Assembly (NCBI RefSeq): GCF_016653635.2
Contig: NZ_CP067422.1
Location: 254,001-318,000 of the forward strand
DNA from: Skermanella sp. TT6
GTDB taxonomy: Bacteria; Pseudomonadota; Alphaproteobacteria; Azospirillales; Azospirillaceae
Direction: 5' to 3'
Length of the DNA: 64,000 nt
Both the position numbers and the translations under genes were made by a program. Positions within the stretch are counted from its first letter, which is position 1, and each line of letters opens with the position of its first letter. Shown here in pieces: positions 1 through 8,040 of this stretch. The notes beneath the pieces are model-generated. The model was given only the letters and a program-made list of their open reading frames with translations, had not been told where the DNA came from and ran no database searches.

Positions 1-2331
1 GGTGTAGCGGATCGCGTTCTCCATCAGGTTGCGGATGATCCGGCCGAGCAAGGTGCGGTCGCTGCGCACCGCGACGTCGCAGGCCGCGTCGCGCAACAGG
101 CGGAGCCCCTTGGCCGCCGCGGCGGGGGCGAAGCAGGCGGCGGTCTCGTCGATCAGCGGGCCGATCGGCACGTCGGCCAGTTCCGGGACGATCGCGCCGG
201 CATCCAGCTTGGACACATCGAGCAGGCTGTCCAGCAGGTCCTTCAGGGCTCCCAACCCCTGGCCGAGCCGTTCCAGCAGGGCCTGCCCGGCGTCGGTCCC
301 GACATGGCGCTCCAGCGCCGTGAAGACGAAGAACAGCGACTGCATCGGCTGGCGCAGGTCGTGGCTGGCGGCGGCCAGGAACTTGGACTTCGCCATGTTG
401 GCCCGCTCGGCCTGCTCCTTCGCCAGGGCCAGCCGGCCTTCCCACGCCTTGGAGGCGCCGATATCCTGGAAGGCGACCAGCGCGCCGGTGATCCGCCCGC
501 CGGCCGCCCGGATCGGCGCGGCGCTGACGCTGATCCAGGTGATCGACCCGTCGCCGCGGCGGTAGCGGATCTCCTCCGCCTGGACCTCCTCGCCGCCCAG
601 GGCCCGGGCCAGCGGATGGGCCTCGGGGGCCAGCGGCGTGCCGTCGGGAAGGCAGGCGCCCCAGGCGGCGTAGGCCGCGACGTCGGGCGTCGGCAGGAGC
701 GGATGGCCCAGGATGCGCTCGACCTCGGGATTGCCCAGGACGATCCTGCCGGACGGCGCGTCGGCCATCAGCAATCCTACCGGCATCGTGTCGATGATCG
801 CGCGCAGGTGGAGCCGCTTGGTCTCCAGCCGGCTGATCATCTCCTCGCGCTCCCGCTCGGCCTCCCGGCGCTCCGTGATGTCCCGGATGATCCCGGTGAA
901 GAAGCGGCGGCCGTCGGCCTGCCACTCCGCGATCGACAGTTCCAGCGGAAACACCGAGCCGTCCTTGCGCCGCCCCTCGACCGCGCGGTCGCTGCCGATG
1001 ATCCGGCGTTCGCCGGTCCGCCGGAATTGGGCGAGATAGCCGTCGTGGCGGCTCGCCTCGGCTTCCGGCATCAGCATCTTGACGTTGCCGCCGATGACCT
1101 CCCCGGCGGCATGGCCGAAGATCCGCTCCGCCGCCCGGTTGAAGGACCGCACCGTCCCCTGGTCGTCGATCACCACGATCGCGTCGACGGCGCTGTCCAC
1201 GATCGAGCGGTACTGCGCCTCGGCCTGCTCCGTCGCCCGCCCGGCGCTGAGGATGCTCGAATTGGCGTCGTCGAGCGCCCGCCACAGCCGCTCGACCTCG
1301 GCGATCGGTGCCGATCTCCGCGGCGAGGCACCGGATACGCCGGCGCGGTGCAGGCTCTCAAGGGCCCGGCCGGCTTCGGCGAGGGCCTCGATCGGGCCCA
1401 GGATCCGCTGGCACAGCGCGCGGCCCAGGGCCAGCGACGTGACGAGAAGGATCGCCGCCAACCCGCCGGCGACCCACAGGGTGCGGATCAGCGGACGGTC
1501 GATGTCGGCGGTCGGGGCGCCGACGAACAGGGTCCATCCGGTCAGCGCGGACGTCCGGTAGGCGCTGACCAGTTCCGTCCCTTCCAGCGACAGTCCCTGC
1601 GCCATGCCGTTGGGCGAGCGGGCGCGGGCATCCGACAGCCAGTCCGGCATCATCCTGCCGACGAAGGCTGCGGAATCCCGGTTCCGGGCCACGAAGCGGC
1701 CCTGGCGGTCGAAGGCGGCCACCACCGTGCCGTCCTGCGGGCTGAATTCGGCGAGCAGCGATGCCCAGGCCTGCGGGCGCACGAAGGCGGTCAGCAGGTA
1801 CCGCACGGCCCCGTCGCGCATCACCGGGACGACATGGCCGACGCCGGCCTCGCCCGACAGGCTGCCGGTGAACAGGTCCGACACCACCGGCCGCCGGGCC
1901 TGCGTCGCGAAGCGCAGGAGGTCCGGGTTGGCGCTCCGCGGCAGCGGGGCGCCGAACGGAAGCCCGGTATGGACCAGCGGAGTGCCGTTCGGGTCCAGCA
2001 GGACGACGTTCTGCCAGTTCGAATGCAGGTGGCGCGCCAGCAGGGCGCGCTCGTGGAAACCCCTGAGGTCGTCGCTGATCAGCGATTCCGAGACGGAAAG
2101 CCCCCGCAGGGCCTCGATGTTGGCGGTCACCTCCCGATCGACCGTCAGGGCCAGGGCCTGGGCGGTCTCCCGCAGTCCCCGCTCGACGCTGGCCCTCCGC
2201 TCGGTCGCCAGCCAAGCGGTCAGGGTTCCTCCGAGGACGAGCATGGGCAGCAGGGTGACGAGTACCAGCGACAGCAGGTGTCGGCGGAGGGGCACGGCGG
2301 GAAGGCGACGGAGCGAAGGCGTGACGGACAT
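1..2331 (-). CDS. Membrane PAS-type sensor histidine kinase (C-terminus off the left edge)
   Basis: Read from an ATG at 2331, the frame stays open for 777 codons to the window edge. The N-terminus has one membrane segment (about residues 20-42), then a periplasmic Cache-like sensor region, a second membrane segment near residues 265-285, two PAS domains (the first with a typical GTVRSFNRAAERIFGH stretch) and a HisKA box (SHDLRQPMQSL) whose His is the expected phosphorylation site. The visible part ends in the N-box of the ATPase domain (NLMENAIRYT), so the rest of HATPase_c and any receiver domain lie outside. Transcribed away from the molybdenum-hydroxylase operon. The SHDLRQP box resembles that of the kinase at 61646-63166. 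The ligand is unknown. Confidence 0.88.
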   Translation of the reverse strand, partial: MSVTPSLRRLPAVPLRRHLLSLVLVTLLPMLVLGGTLTAWLATERRASVERGLRETAQALALTVDREVTANIEALRGLSVSESLISDDLRGFHERALLARHLHSNWQNVVLLDPNGTPLVHTGLPFGAPLPRSANPDLLRFATQARRPVVSDLFTGSLSGEAGVGHVVPVMRDGAVRYLLTAFVRPQAWASLLAEFSPQDGTVVAAFDRQGRFVARNRDSAAFVGRMMPDWLSDARARSPNGMAQGLSLEGTELVSAYRTSALTGWTLFVGAPTADIDRPLIRTLWVAGGLAAILLVTSLALGRALCQRILGPIEALAEAGRALESLHRAGVSGASPRRSAPIAEVERLWRALDDANSSILSAGRATEQAEAQYRSIVDSAVDAIVVIDDQGTVRSFNRAAERIFGHAAGEVIGGNVKMLMPEAEASRHDGYLAQFRRTGERRIIGSDRAVEGRRKDGSVFPLELSIAEWQADGRRFFTGIIRDITERREAEREREEMISRLETKRLHLRAIIDTMPVGLLMADAPSGRIVLGNPEVERILGHPLLPTPDVAAYAAWGACLPDGTPLAPEAHPLARALGGEEVQAEEIRYRRGDGSITWISVSAAPIRAAGGRITGALVAFQDIGASKAWEGRLALAKEQAERANMAKSKFLAAASHDLRQPMQSLFFVFTALERHVGTDAGQALLERLGQGLGALKDLLDSLLDVSKLDAGAIVPELADVPIGPLIDETAACFAPAAAAKGLRLLRDAACDVAVRSDRTLLGRIIRNLMENAIRYT

Positions 2332-2522
2332 GGCGCGAACTGGTTCCGGAAGAGTCGACCTTGGTGTTTCAATGGTTAATAAATCGTGACCTAAGCATTT
2401 TGACGATTGGTCTCGCCATTTCCGCTTCCCGGGGAACCGATCGGTCCTTCCGGAGGTTGAAACCTGCGAGTGTCGGGCCCGTGCCGGGTTCTGGATCGGG
2501 GAGAAGGGAAGGAGGCCGGCAG

Positions 2523-3830
2523 ATGCGGGTATCCCATATCGCGGGAGGGGTGCTGCTGGCGGCGGCGGCGGGCGCCGCCGGTTTCGCGGTGCTCGCTTGG
2601 CAGCCGGAGATCGAGCCGGTGGAACCGCCCGCCCGCGCCGCCTTCGACCAGGCCGAGATCGCCGAGGGGGCGAAGCTGGCGGCGCTGGGCAATTGCCTGC
2701 AATGCCACACCGCGCCGGGAGGCAAGCCCTTCGCCGGCGGCTATCCGCTCGAGACGCCGTTCGGCACGATCCACGGCACCAACATCACGCCCGATCCGGA
2801 GACCGGCATCGGGACCTGGTCCGCGGAGGCTTTCCGGCGGGCGATGGCCGAGGGCGTCGGCCGCTCCGGCGAGCATCTGTATCCGGGCTTTCCCTACGAC
2901 CATTTCACCAGGGTGACCGACCGGGACAATCGCGCGCTCTACGCCTACCTGATGACCCGCGAGCCGGTCCGGGCCGAGGCGCCGCCGAACCGGCTGCCCC
3001 TGCCGCTGACCTTCCGGCCGCTGCTGGCGGGATGGAAGCTCCTGTTCCTGGAGGCCGGGGAATACCGCCCCGACCCGGAGAGGTCGGACGAGTGGAACCG
3101 CGGCGCCTACCTGGCCGAGGGGCTGGCCCATTGCGGCGCCTGCCACACGCCGCGGAACGCGCTGGGTGCCCGCGAGGCCGGCCGGGAGTTCGCCGGCGGC
3201 TTCTCCGAAGGCTGGTACGCCCCGGCGCTGGACCGGGACTCGGCCGCGCCGGTGCCCTGGACTCGCGATGCCCTGTTCGATTACCTGCGCACCGGCGTCA
3301 GCGAGGATCATGCCGTGGCGTCCGGACCCATGGCGCCCGTGGTGCGCAACCTCTCCGACGTGCCGGATGCGGACATCCGGGCCATCGCGACCTATGTCGC
3401 CGACCGGATGGGCGCGCCGGACGGGCCTGCCCCCGCGCCGCCCGCCCCGCCGCCCCCAGCGCCTGTCGCCCGCGCCGGCGGGGAGGAACGGGGGCAGGAG
3501 CAGGGCAGGGCGGCGGCGATCTATGCCGGGGCCTGCGCCACCTGCCATGAACCCGGCGGTCCGCTCCAGTTCCAGGCGCCGGTCGCCCTGGACCGGGCCA
3601 CGTCGCTGGCGCAGCCGAACCCCAGCAACGCCATCCGGGCGATCCTGCACGGGGTCGAGACGCCGGACGCCGCGGCCCAACCGCTGATGCCGGGCTTCGC
3701 CAACGCGCTGACCGACGCGCAGGTGGCCGAGCTGACGGCCTGGCTGCGGACGCGGTTCTCCGGCGGACCCGCCTGGGACGACCTGGAGGCCGAGGTCGCC
3801 GAGGCCCGCTCGGGCCGATCCGCGGAATAG
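2523..3830 (+). CDS. Triheme c-type cytochrome subunit of a molybdenum hydroxylase
   Basis: A 435-aa protein with an N-terminal signal/anchor (residues 5-27) and three CxxCH haem-binding motifs: CLQCH (58-62), CGACH (204-208) and CATCH (338-342), so three cytochrome c domains in the periplasm. A Pro/Ala-rich linker separates the second and third. It heads an operon: the 2Fe-2S subunit starts 10 bases after its stop and the molybdopterin subunit follows with overlap. In aldehyde and nicotinate dehydrogenases of this type such a cytochrome takes electrons from the Fe-S subunit to the respiratory chain. The ATG at 2523 is preferred over upstream in-frame codons because it directly precedes the signal sequence and follows a GA-rich ribosome site (agaagggaaggagg). 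Confidence 0.93.
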   Translation: MRVSHIAGGVLLAAAAGAAGFAVLAWQPEIEPVEPPARAAFDQAEIAEGAKLAALGNCLQCHTAPGGKPFAGGYPLETPFGTIHGTNITPDPETGIGTWSAEAFRRAMAEGVGRSGEHLYPGFPYDHFTRVTDRDNRALYAYLMTREPVRAEAPPNRLPLPLTFRPLLAGWKLLFLEAGEYRPDPERSDEWNRGAYLAEGLAHCGACHTPRNALGAREAGREFAGGFSEGWYAPALDRDSAAPVPWTRDALFDYLRTGVSEDHAVASGPMAPVVRNLSDVPDADIRAIATYVADRMGAPDGPAPAPPAPPPPAPVARAGGEERGQEQGRAAAIYAGACATCHEPGGPLQFQAPVALDRATSLAQPNPSNAIRAILHGVETPDAAAQPLMPGFANALTDAQVAELTAWLRTRFSGGPAWDDLEAEVAEARSGRSAE

Positions 3831-3840
3831 GAGGAACCCC

Positions 3841-4338
3841 ATGATCACCCTGTCCGTCAACGGCCGGGACCATAGCGTCGATGCCGACCCGGCGACGCCG
3901 CTGCTCTACGTCCTGCGCGACGACCTCGGGCTCAACGCGGCGAAGTTCGGCTGCGGCCTGGGCCAGTGCGGCTCCTGCATGGTGCTGGTGGACGGCGCGC
4001 CGGTCATCTCCTGCGTGACCCCGGTGGCGGCGCTGGAAGGGCGGCGCATCCGGACGGTCGAGGGGCTGGGAACCGTCGAAGATCCGGGACCGGTCCAGCG
4101 CGCCTTCATCGAGGAGCAGGCGGCCCAGTGCGGCTATTGCATCCCCGGCTTCATGATCAGCGCCCAGGCATTGCTGGAACGGACAGCCTCGCCGTCCGAC
4201 GCGGAGATCCGCGATGCCCTGCATCCCAACCTGTGCCGCTGCGGCACCCACATGCGGATCTTCAAGGCGGTGCGCCGGGCCGCCCAGGCGATGCAGACGG
4301 CCGATGCCGCCGGAACCGGGCGGGAGGACGCGCGATGA
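3841..4338 (+). CDS. 2Fe-2S subunit of xanthine-dehydrogenase-family molybdenum hydroxylase
   Basis: A 165-aa protein with the two 2Fe-2S clusters of the family: plant-ferredoxin ligands C38, C43, C46 and C58, and the second cluster from C97, C100, C132 and C134 (QCGYC and CRCG). Length and motif order match the small subunits of isoquinoline 1-oxidoreductase, nicotinate dehydrogenase and acetic-acid-bacterial aldehyde dehydrogenase. It carries electrons from the molybdenum centre to the cytochrome encoded upstream. A GGAGGAA ribosome site precedes the ATG, and its TGA overlaps the ATG of the large subunit, indicating translational coupling. It has no signal peptide; export probably occurs by hitch-hiking on the Tat-exported large subunit (inference). 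Confidence 0.95.
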   Translation: MITLSVNGRDHSVDADPATPLLYVLRDDLGLNAAKFGCGLGQCGSCMVLVDGAPVISCVTPVAALEGRRIRTVEGLGTVEDPGPVQRAFIEEQAAQCGYCIPGFMISAQALLERTASPSDAEIRDALHPNLCRCGTHMRIFKAVRRAAQAMQTADAAGTGREDAR

Positions 4339-6596
4339 AGGATTTGGCCGGTTTCCCCCGGGCGCTGTCGCGCCGCGCCTTCCTCGGCGGCGGCGCGCTG
4401 CTGGTGGGATTCACCCTGATGCCCGGTCACCTGCTCGCCCAGGCGCCGCAGGAGGCCGACGGCGGGGGCGGCGTCGGGCTGCCCAAGGCGCTCGGGGCCG
4501 ATCCGTCCCTGGAGTCGTGGATCCGGATCGACGCCGACGGCGCGATCACCGTCTTCACCGGCAAGGCCGAGCTGGGGCAGGGGATCAGGACGGCGCTGAC
4601 CCAGGTCGCGGCGGAGGAGCTGGGCGTCGATCCCGCCGACATCGCCCTGGTCACGGCCGACACCGGCCGGACCCCCAACGAGAGCTTCACCGCCGGCAGC
4701 CAGTCCATGCAGGACAGCGGCACCGCGATCCTGCACGCCGCGGCCCAGGTGCGGTCGATCCTGTCGGACCTGGCGGCGGAGCGGCTCGAGGTGCCGGCCG
4801 AACGGCTGGGCCTGGAAGGCGGCTCGTTCAGGGCGCCGGACGGCAGGGCCGTGACCTTCGGCGAGCTGGTGGGCGGCGGCGCCCTCGACGGGGTCCCGGC
4901 GGAGGCGGGCGCAGCCTTGAAGCCTGCGGAGCAGTACCGGGTGATCGGCCGCGACCTCCCGCGGATCGACATCCCGGCGAAGGTCACCGGCGGGCCGGCC
5001 TATGTCCAGGATCTGCGCATGCCCGGCATGGTGCATGCCCGCGTCGTCCGGCCGCCGGGCTACGGCGCCCGCCTGCGCGCGGTCGACGCCGCGGCGGTCG
5101 AAGGGATGCCCGGCGTGGTCGGCGTCCACCGCGACGGCAGCTACCTGGCCGTGGTCGCGGAGCGGGAGTGGCAGGCGGTGACCGCCTCCCGGGCGCTTGC
5201 CCGTGCGGCGGTCTGGGACGATGCGACGGCGCTGCCCGACCAGGCAGACATCTTCGATACCCTGCTGGCCCTCCCGTCCGAGGACACGGTGATCCACGAC
5301 CGGCGCGACGGCCTGGCGGCGGCCGCCGGCTCGACGCGGCGGCTGGAGGCGGAGTACCGGCGCGAGTACCATGTCCACGCCTCCATCGGCCCGTCCTGCG
5401 CGGTCGGCCTGTTCCAGGACGGCATGATGACGGTCTGGTCCCACGCCCAGGGCATGTACCCGCTGCGGGCCGCGCTGGTCGAGATGCTGGGGCTGCAGGA
5501 GGACCGGGTCCGCTGCATCCATGCCGAGGGGTCCGGCTGCTACGGCCACAACGGAGCCGACGACGCCGGCGCCGACGCCGCCCTGCTCGCCCGGGCGTTC
5601 CCCGGCCGGCCGGTGCGCGTCCAGTGGATGCGCGAGGACGAGCATTGCTGGGAACCGTTCGGACCGGCCATGCTGTCCCGCGCCGCGGGCGCGCTCGATA
5701 CCGAGGGCCGGATCGTCGATTGGAACTACGAGGTCTGGAGCAACGCCCATTCGACCCGGCCGGGCGGGGCGGGAGCGCTGATGCCGGCCTGGCACCTGGA
5801 CCGGCCGTTCCGGCCGGACCCGCCCACGCCGATCCCCCAGCCGGCCGGCGGCGGCGACCGCAACGCGATCCCGCTCTATGTCCTGCCCAACGCCCGCATC
5901 ACCCACCATTTCATTCCGGAGATGCCCTTGCGGGTCTCGGCCCTGCGGGCGCTCGGCGGCTACATGAACGTGTTCGCGCTGGAGAGCTTCATGGACGAGC
6001 TGGCGGGCGAGGCCGGGGCCGACCCGGTCGAGTTCCGGCTGCGCCACTTGGAGGACCCTCGGGCACGCGACGTGGTGACCCTGGCCGCCGAGCGGTTCGG
6101 CTGGCCCGCCGCCGCCGATCTGCCCGCCGGCCACGGCCGGGGCTTCGGCTTCGCCCGCTACAAGAACCTGGCGGCCTACTGCGCGGTCGCCGTGGAGGTC
6201 GCGGTCGAGCGGGAGACCGGCGCCGTCCGGCTGGTGCGCGCCGTCTCCGCGATCGACAGCGGGCAGGCGGTCAATCCCGACGGCATCCGCAACCAGACCG
6301 AGGGCGGCATCATCCAGTCCGCCAGCTGGACGCTGCTGGAGCGCGCGACCTTCGACCGGACCCGCATCACCAGCCGGGACTGGAGCAGCTATCCGGTGCT
6401 GCGCTTCGACCAGGTGCCCGACAGCGTCGAGGTCCACGTGATCGACCGTCCCGGAGCGCCCTACCTGGGCACCGGCGAGGCCGCCCAGGGACCGGCGGCG
6501 GCCGCCATCGCCAACGCGGTCGCCGACGCCGCCGGCGTCCGCCTGCGCGACCTGCCGCTGACCCGCGACCGCGTCAAGGCGGCGATCGGGGTATAG
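4335..6596 (+). CDS. Molybdopterin-binding large subunit, isoquinoline/nicotinate/aldehyde oxidoreductase type
   Basis: A 753-aa catalytic subunit. A Tat signal (SRRAFLGG at 12-19, then a hydrophobic stretch) sends it folded to the periplasm. The body shows xanthine-dehydrogenase-family molybdopterin regions: GKAELGQGIRTALTQ early, AEGSGCYGHNGADDA mid-protein and a C-terminal GTGEAAQGPAAAAIANA. The ATG at 4335 overlaps the stop of the 2Fe-2S gene and is chosen because the Tat motif follows at once. Together the three genes encode a periplasmic hydroxylase of the IorAB/NicAB/aldehyde dehydrogenase class. The substrate cannot be read from sequence: aldehyde, N-heterocycle or nicotinate are possible. 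It is not a CO dehydrogenase, because the CoxL active-site loop and a FAD subunit are absent. Confidence 0.92.
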   Translation: MKDLAGFPRALSRRAFLGGGALLVGFTLMPGHLLAQAPQEADGGGGVGLPKALGADPSLESWIRIDADGAITVFTGKAELGQGIRTALTQVAAEELGVDPADIALVTADTGRTPNESFTAGSQSMQDSGTAILHAAAQVRSILSDLAAERLEVPAERLGLEGGSFRAPDGRAVTFGELVGGGALDGVPAEAGAALKPAEQYRVIGRDLPRIDIPAKVTGGPAYVQDLRMPGMVHARVVRPPGYGARLRAVDAAAVEGMPGVVGVHRDGSYLAVVAEREWQAVTASRALARAAVWDDATALPDQADIFDTLLALPSEDTVIHDRRDGLAAAAGSTRRLEAEYRREYHVHASIGPSCAVGLFQDGMMTVWSHAQGMYPLRAALVEMLGLQEDRVRCIHAEGSGCYGHNGADDAGADAALLARAFPGRPVRVQWMREDEHCWEPFGPAMLSRAAGALDTEGRIVDWNYEVWSNAHSTRPGGAGALMPAWHLDRPFRPDPPTPIPQPAGGGDRNAIPLYVLPNARITHHFIPEMPLRVSALRALGGYMNVFALESFMDELAGEAGADPVEFRLRHLEDPRARDVVTLAAERFGWPAAADLPAGHGRGFGFARYKNLAAYCAVAVEVAVERETGAVRLVRAVSAIDSGQAVNPDGIRNQTEGGIIQSASWTLLERATFDRTRITSRDWSSYPVLRFDQVPDSVEVHVIDRPGAPYLGTGEAAQGPAAAAIANAVADAAGVRLRDLPLTRDRVKAAIGV

Positions 6597-6630
6597 TCGC
6601 CCGCCCGCGGCTTCCGGCCGAGTCATTCCG

Positions 6631-6830
6631 CCCCTTTTTCATCATGCCCGGACTTGATCCACGGCTGTCCGGCACGGCGGTTGCTGATCAACCATTGAGA
6701 ACATTTCTAGTGACCGTTTTCTCCTTCAGTTCGTCCTCCGCGGGCTTGACCCGCGGATCTCAAGGCACGGAGGCGCCGATGCTTCCCGTGAAAGATGGCC
6801 GGATCAAGTCCGGCCATGACGAAAAAGGGG
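6631..6830. repeat. 200-bp inverted-repeat element (MITE/REP-like)
   Basis: Outer arms of 30 bases, 6631-6660 and 6801-6830, are inverted repeats of each other with 28 of 30 positions matching (core ggatcaagtccgg). Each arm can also fold on itself, and a further small hairpin (cgcgggcttgacccgcgg) lies inside near 6736. The element fills the gap between the hydroxylase operon and the copper cluster and has no coding capacity. Arms of the type catgncnggacttgatcc are common dispersed palindromes in alphaproteobacterial genomes (general knowledge). No target-site duplication was recognised. Confidence 0.7.
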
Positions 6831-6960
6831 TAGTTCCGCCTTGAGTTCAGGCTTGTGAGCAGTACGCAACAACCGTGCCGGACAGCCCTGGATCAGGACC
6901 GGCTGGAAAGCATAAGCCCCGATCTTCCCGGTAGCTTCCTGTCGCCGGCTGTATCATTGT

Positions 6961-6972
6961 CCCGCATGCGGG
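6961..6972. promoter_or_regulatory. 12-bp perfect palindrome upstream of the copper cluster
   Basis: cccgcatgcggg is a perfect palindrome 23 bases upstream of the first gene of the copper cluster, followed by aaacgcatg. Position and symmetry suit an operator or the base of a leader hairpin. No known copper-regulator consensus was matched, so the role is open. Confidence 0.3.
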
Positions 6973-6995
6973 AAACGCATGAAACCGGAAGGATC

Positions 6996-7451
6996 ATGGG
7001 GACGGGCCGACGCAACGATCTCCGGAAAGGGCGGAGCGGATCACCGGTCCGGCGCGTCCTTTTCGCGTGGCTCGCCGTTTGCGCGCTCCTGATCCAGTCC
7101 ATCGTCCCCGAGTTGGCGATGGCGGCGCGAGACGCCCCGGAACGCCGGATCGCGGCCACCGGGACGCATGCGCCGGGAATGGTCGCCGGACACGGCGCCC
7201 ACGAGCCCCAGGAATCCCACGATTGCGGGACGACGGAACCGGATCGACAGCCCCCGCCGGGCGTCCACGACTCCTGTCCCTTCTGCTTCGTGCAGTCGTT
7301 GCAGGTTCTGCCGGCCGACGGCGGACGGATCGCGTCGCCTTCGGTCGCGGTCCCCCTGAAGGTGACGGTCCGCGACGCCGTTCCCCTCGTCGCCAGACAG
7401 TTCCTGACCTGCCTCCATCCCCGCGCTCCACCGCAAGACGACACGGCCTGA
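6996..7451 (+). CDS. DUF2946-family protein, first gene of copper cluster
   Basis: A 151-aa protein with a basic N-terminus, one hydrophobic signal/anchor (around residues 24-44), a His/Gly-rich middle (GHGAHEPQESHD) and the CPFC motif typical of DUF2946 proteins, which sit beside copper-uptake or copper-handling genes in many proteobacteria. The His-rich stretch and paired cysteines could bind copper (inference). The ATG at 6996 has a GGAAGG ribosome site 4-9 bases upstream; in-frame starts further upstream lack one. A strong 9-bp hairpin separates it from the YcnI gene. Function in the family is not established. Confidence 0.72.
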   Translation: MGTGRRNDLRKGRSGSPVRRVLFAWLAVCALLIQSIVPELAMAARDAPERRIAATGTHAPGMVAGHGAHEPQESHDCGTTEPDRQPPPGVHDSCPFCFVQSLQVLPADGGRIASPSVAVPLKVTVRDAVPLVARQFLTCLHPRAPPQDDTA

Positions 7452-7460
7452 TTCCCCATC

Positions 7461-7485
7461 GACGGACGGCACCCTGCCGTCCGTC
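7461..7485 (+). terminator. Hairpin between DUF2946 and YcnI genes
   Basis: gacggacgg and ccgtccgtc pair perfectly over 9 bases around a 7-base loop, eleven bases past the DUF2946 stop. There is no T-run, so it may be an attenuator or an mRNA-stability element rather than a full terminator. Confidence 0.5.
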
Positions 7486-7515
7486 GTCCCGTTCGTCTTC
7501 CGCGATGGAAACTCC

Positions 7516-8040
7516 ATGAACCATGCCCTGACGGCGGCGCTTGGCGCCGCTATCCTTTGCCTGGCCGGCGCAAGCCCGGCTTCGGCCCATGCAACCCTCG
7601 AAACCAGGGAGGCTCCCGCCGGCAGCTTCTACAAGGCGGTGATCCGGATCGGCCACGGCTGCGAAGGCGCTGCCACGACGTCCATCCGTGTCCAGATTCC
7701 CGAAGGCGTCATCGCGGTCAAGCCGATGCCCAAGCCGGGGTGGCAACTGACCACCAAGGAGGGGCAGTACGCCCAGGCTTACGATTACTACGGCGACAAG
7801 CTGACCAAGGGCGTCACGGAAGTATCCTGGTCCGGCGGCAACCTGCCCGATGCCTGGTATGACGAGTTCGTCTTCCGGGCCAGGCTGCCCGACGTTCCGG
7901 CGGGTACGGTCATCCACTTCCCGATCGTCCAGCAGTGCGAGACGGGCGTGCATCGCTGGATCGAGATCCCCGAGCCGGGCCGGAGCGCGGACGACTACAA
8001 GGAGCCGGCTCCCGGCGTAAAGATCACGGCCAAGCCGTGA
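7516..8040 (+). CDS. YcnI-family (DUF1775) periplasmic copper-associated protein
   Basis: A 174-aa protein with a signal peptide cut after SPASA, leaving an N-terminal His (HATLETREAPAGS). That His, with a conserved Trp and the domain fold, forms the monohistidine copper site described for the YcnI family (family knowledge; the Trp residues at WQL and YSWSGG-like regions are visible). It most likely acts as a periplasmic copper chaperone. It overlaps the next gene: the CopC-CopD fusion starts at a GTG that shares bases with this TGA, so the two are translationally coupled. Confidence 0.9.
   Translation: MNHALTAALGAAILCLAGASPASAHATLETREAPAGSFYKAVIRIGHGCEGAATTSIRVQIPEGVIAVKPMPKPGWQLTTKEGQYAQAYDYYGDKLTKGVTEVSWSGGNLPDAWYDEFVFRARLPDVPAGTVIHFPIVQQCETGVHRWIEIPEPGRSADDYKEPAPGVKITAKP

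Noticed and set aside
304-2379. 691-codon open frame on the plus strand
   Set aside because: It is antisense to the histidine kinase; its protein is low-complexity Arg/Gly/Asp-rich, as GC-rich shadow frames are.
4335-6596. CO dehydrogenase large subunit (coxL)
   Set aside because: A FAD subunit and CoxL loop are missing, and a cytochrome subunit and Tat signal are present instead.
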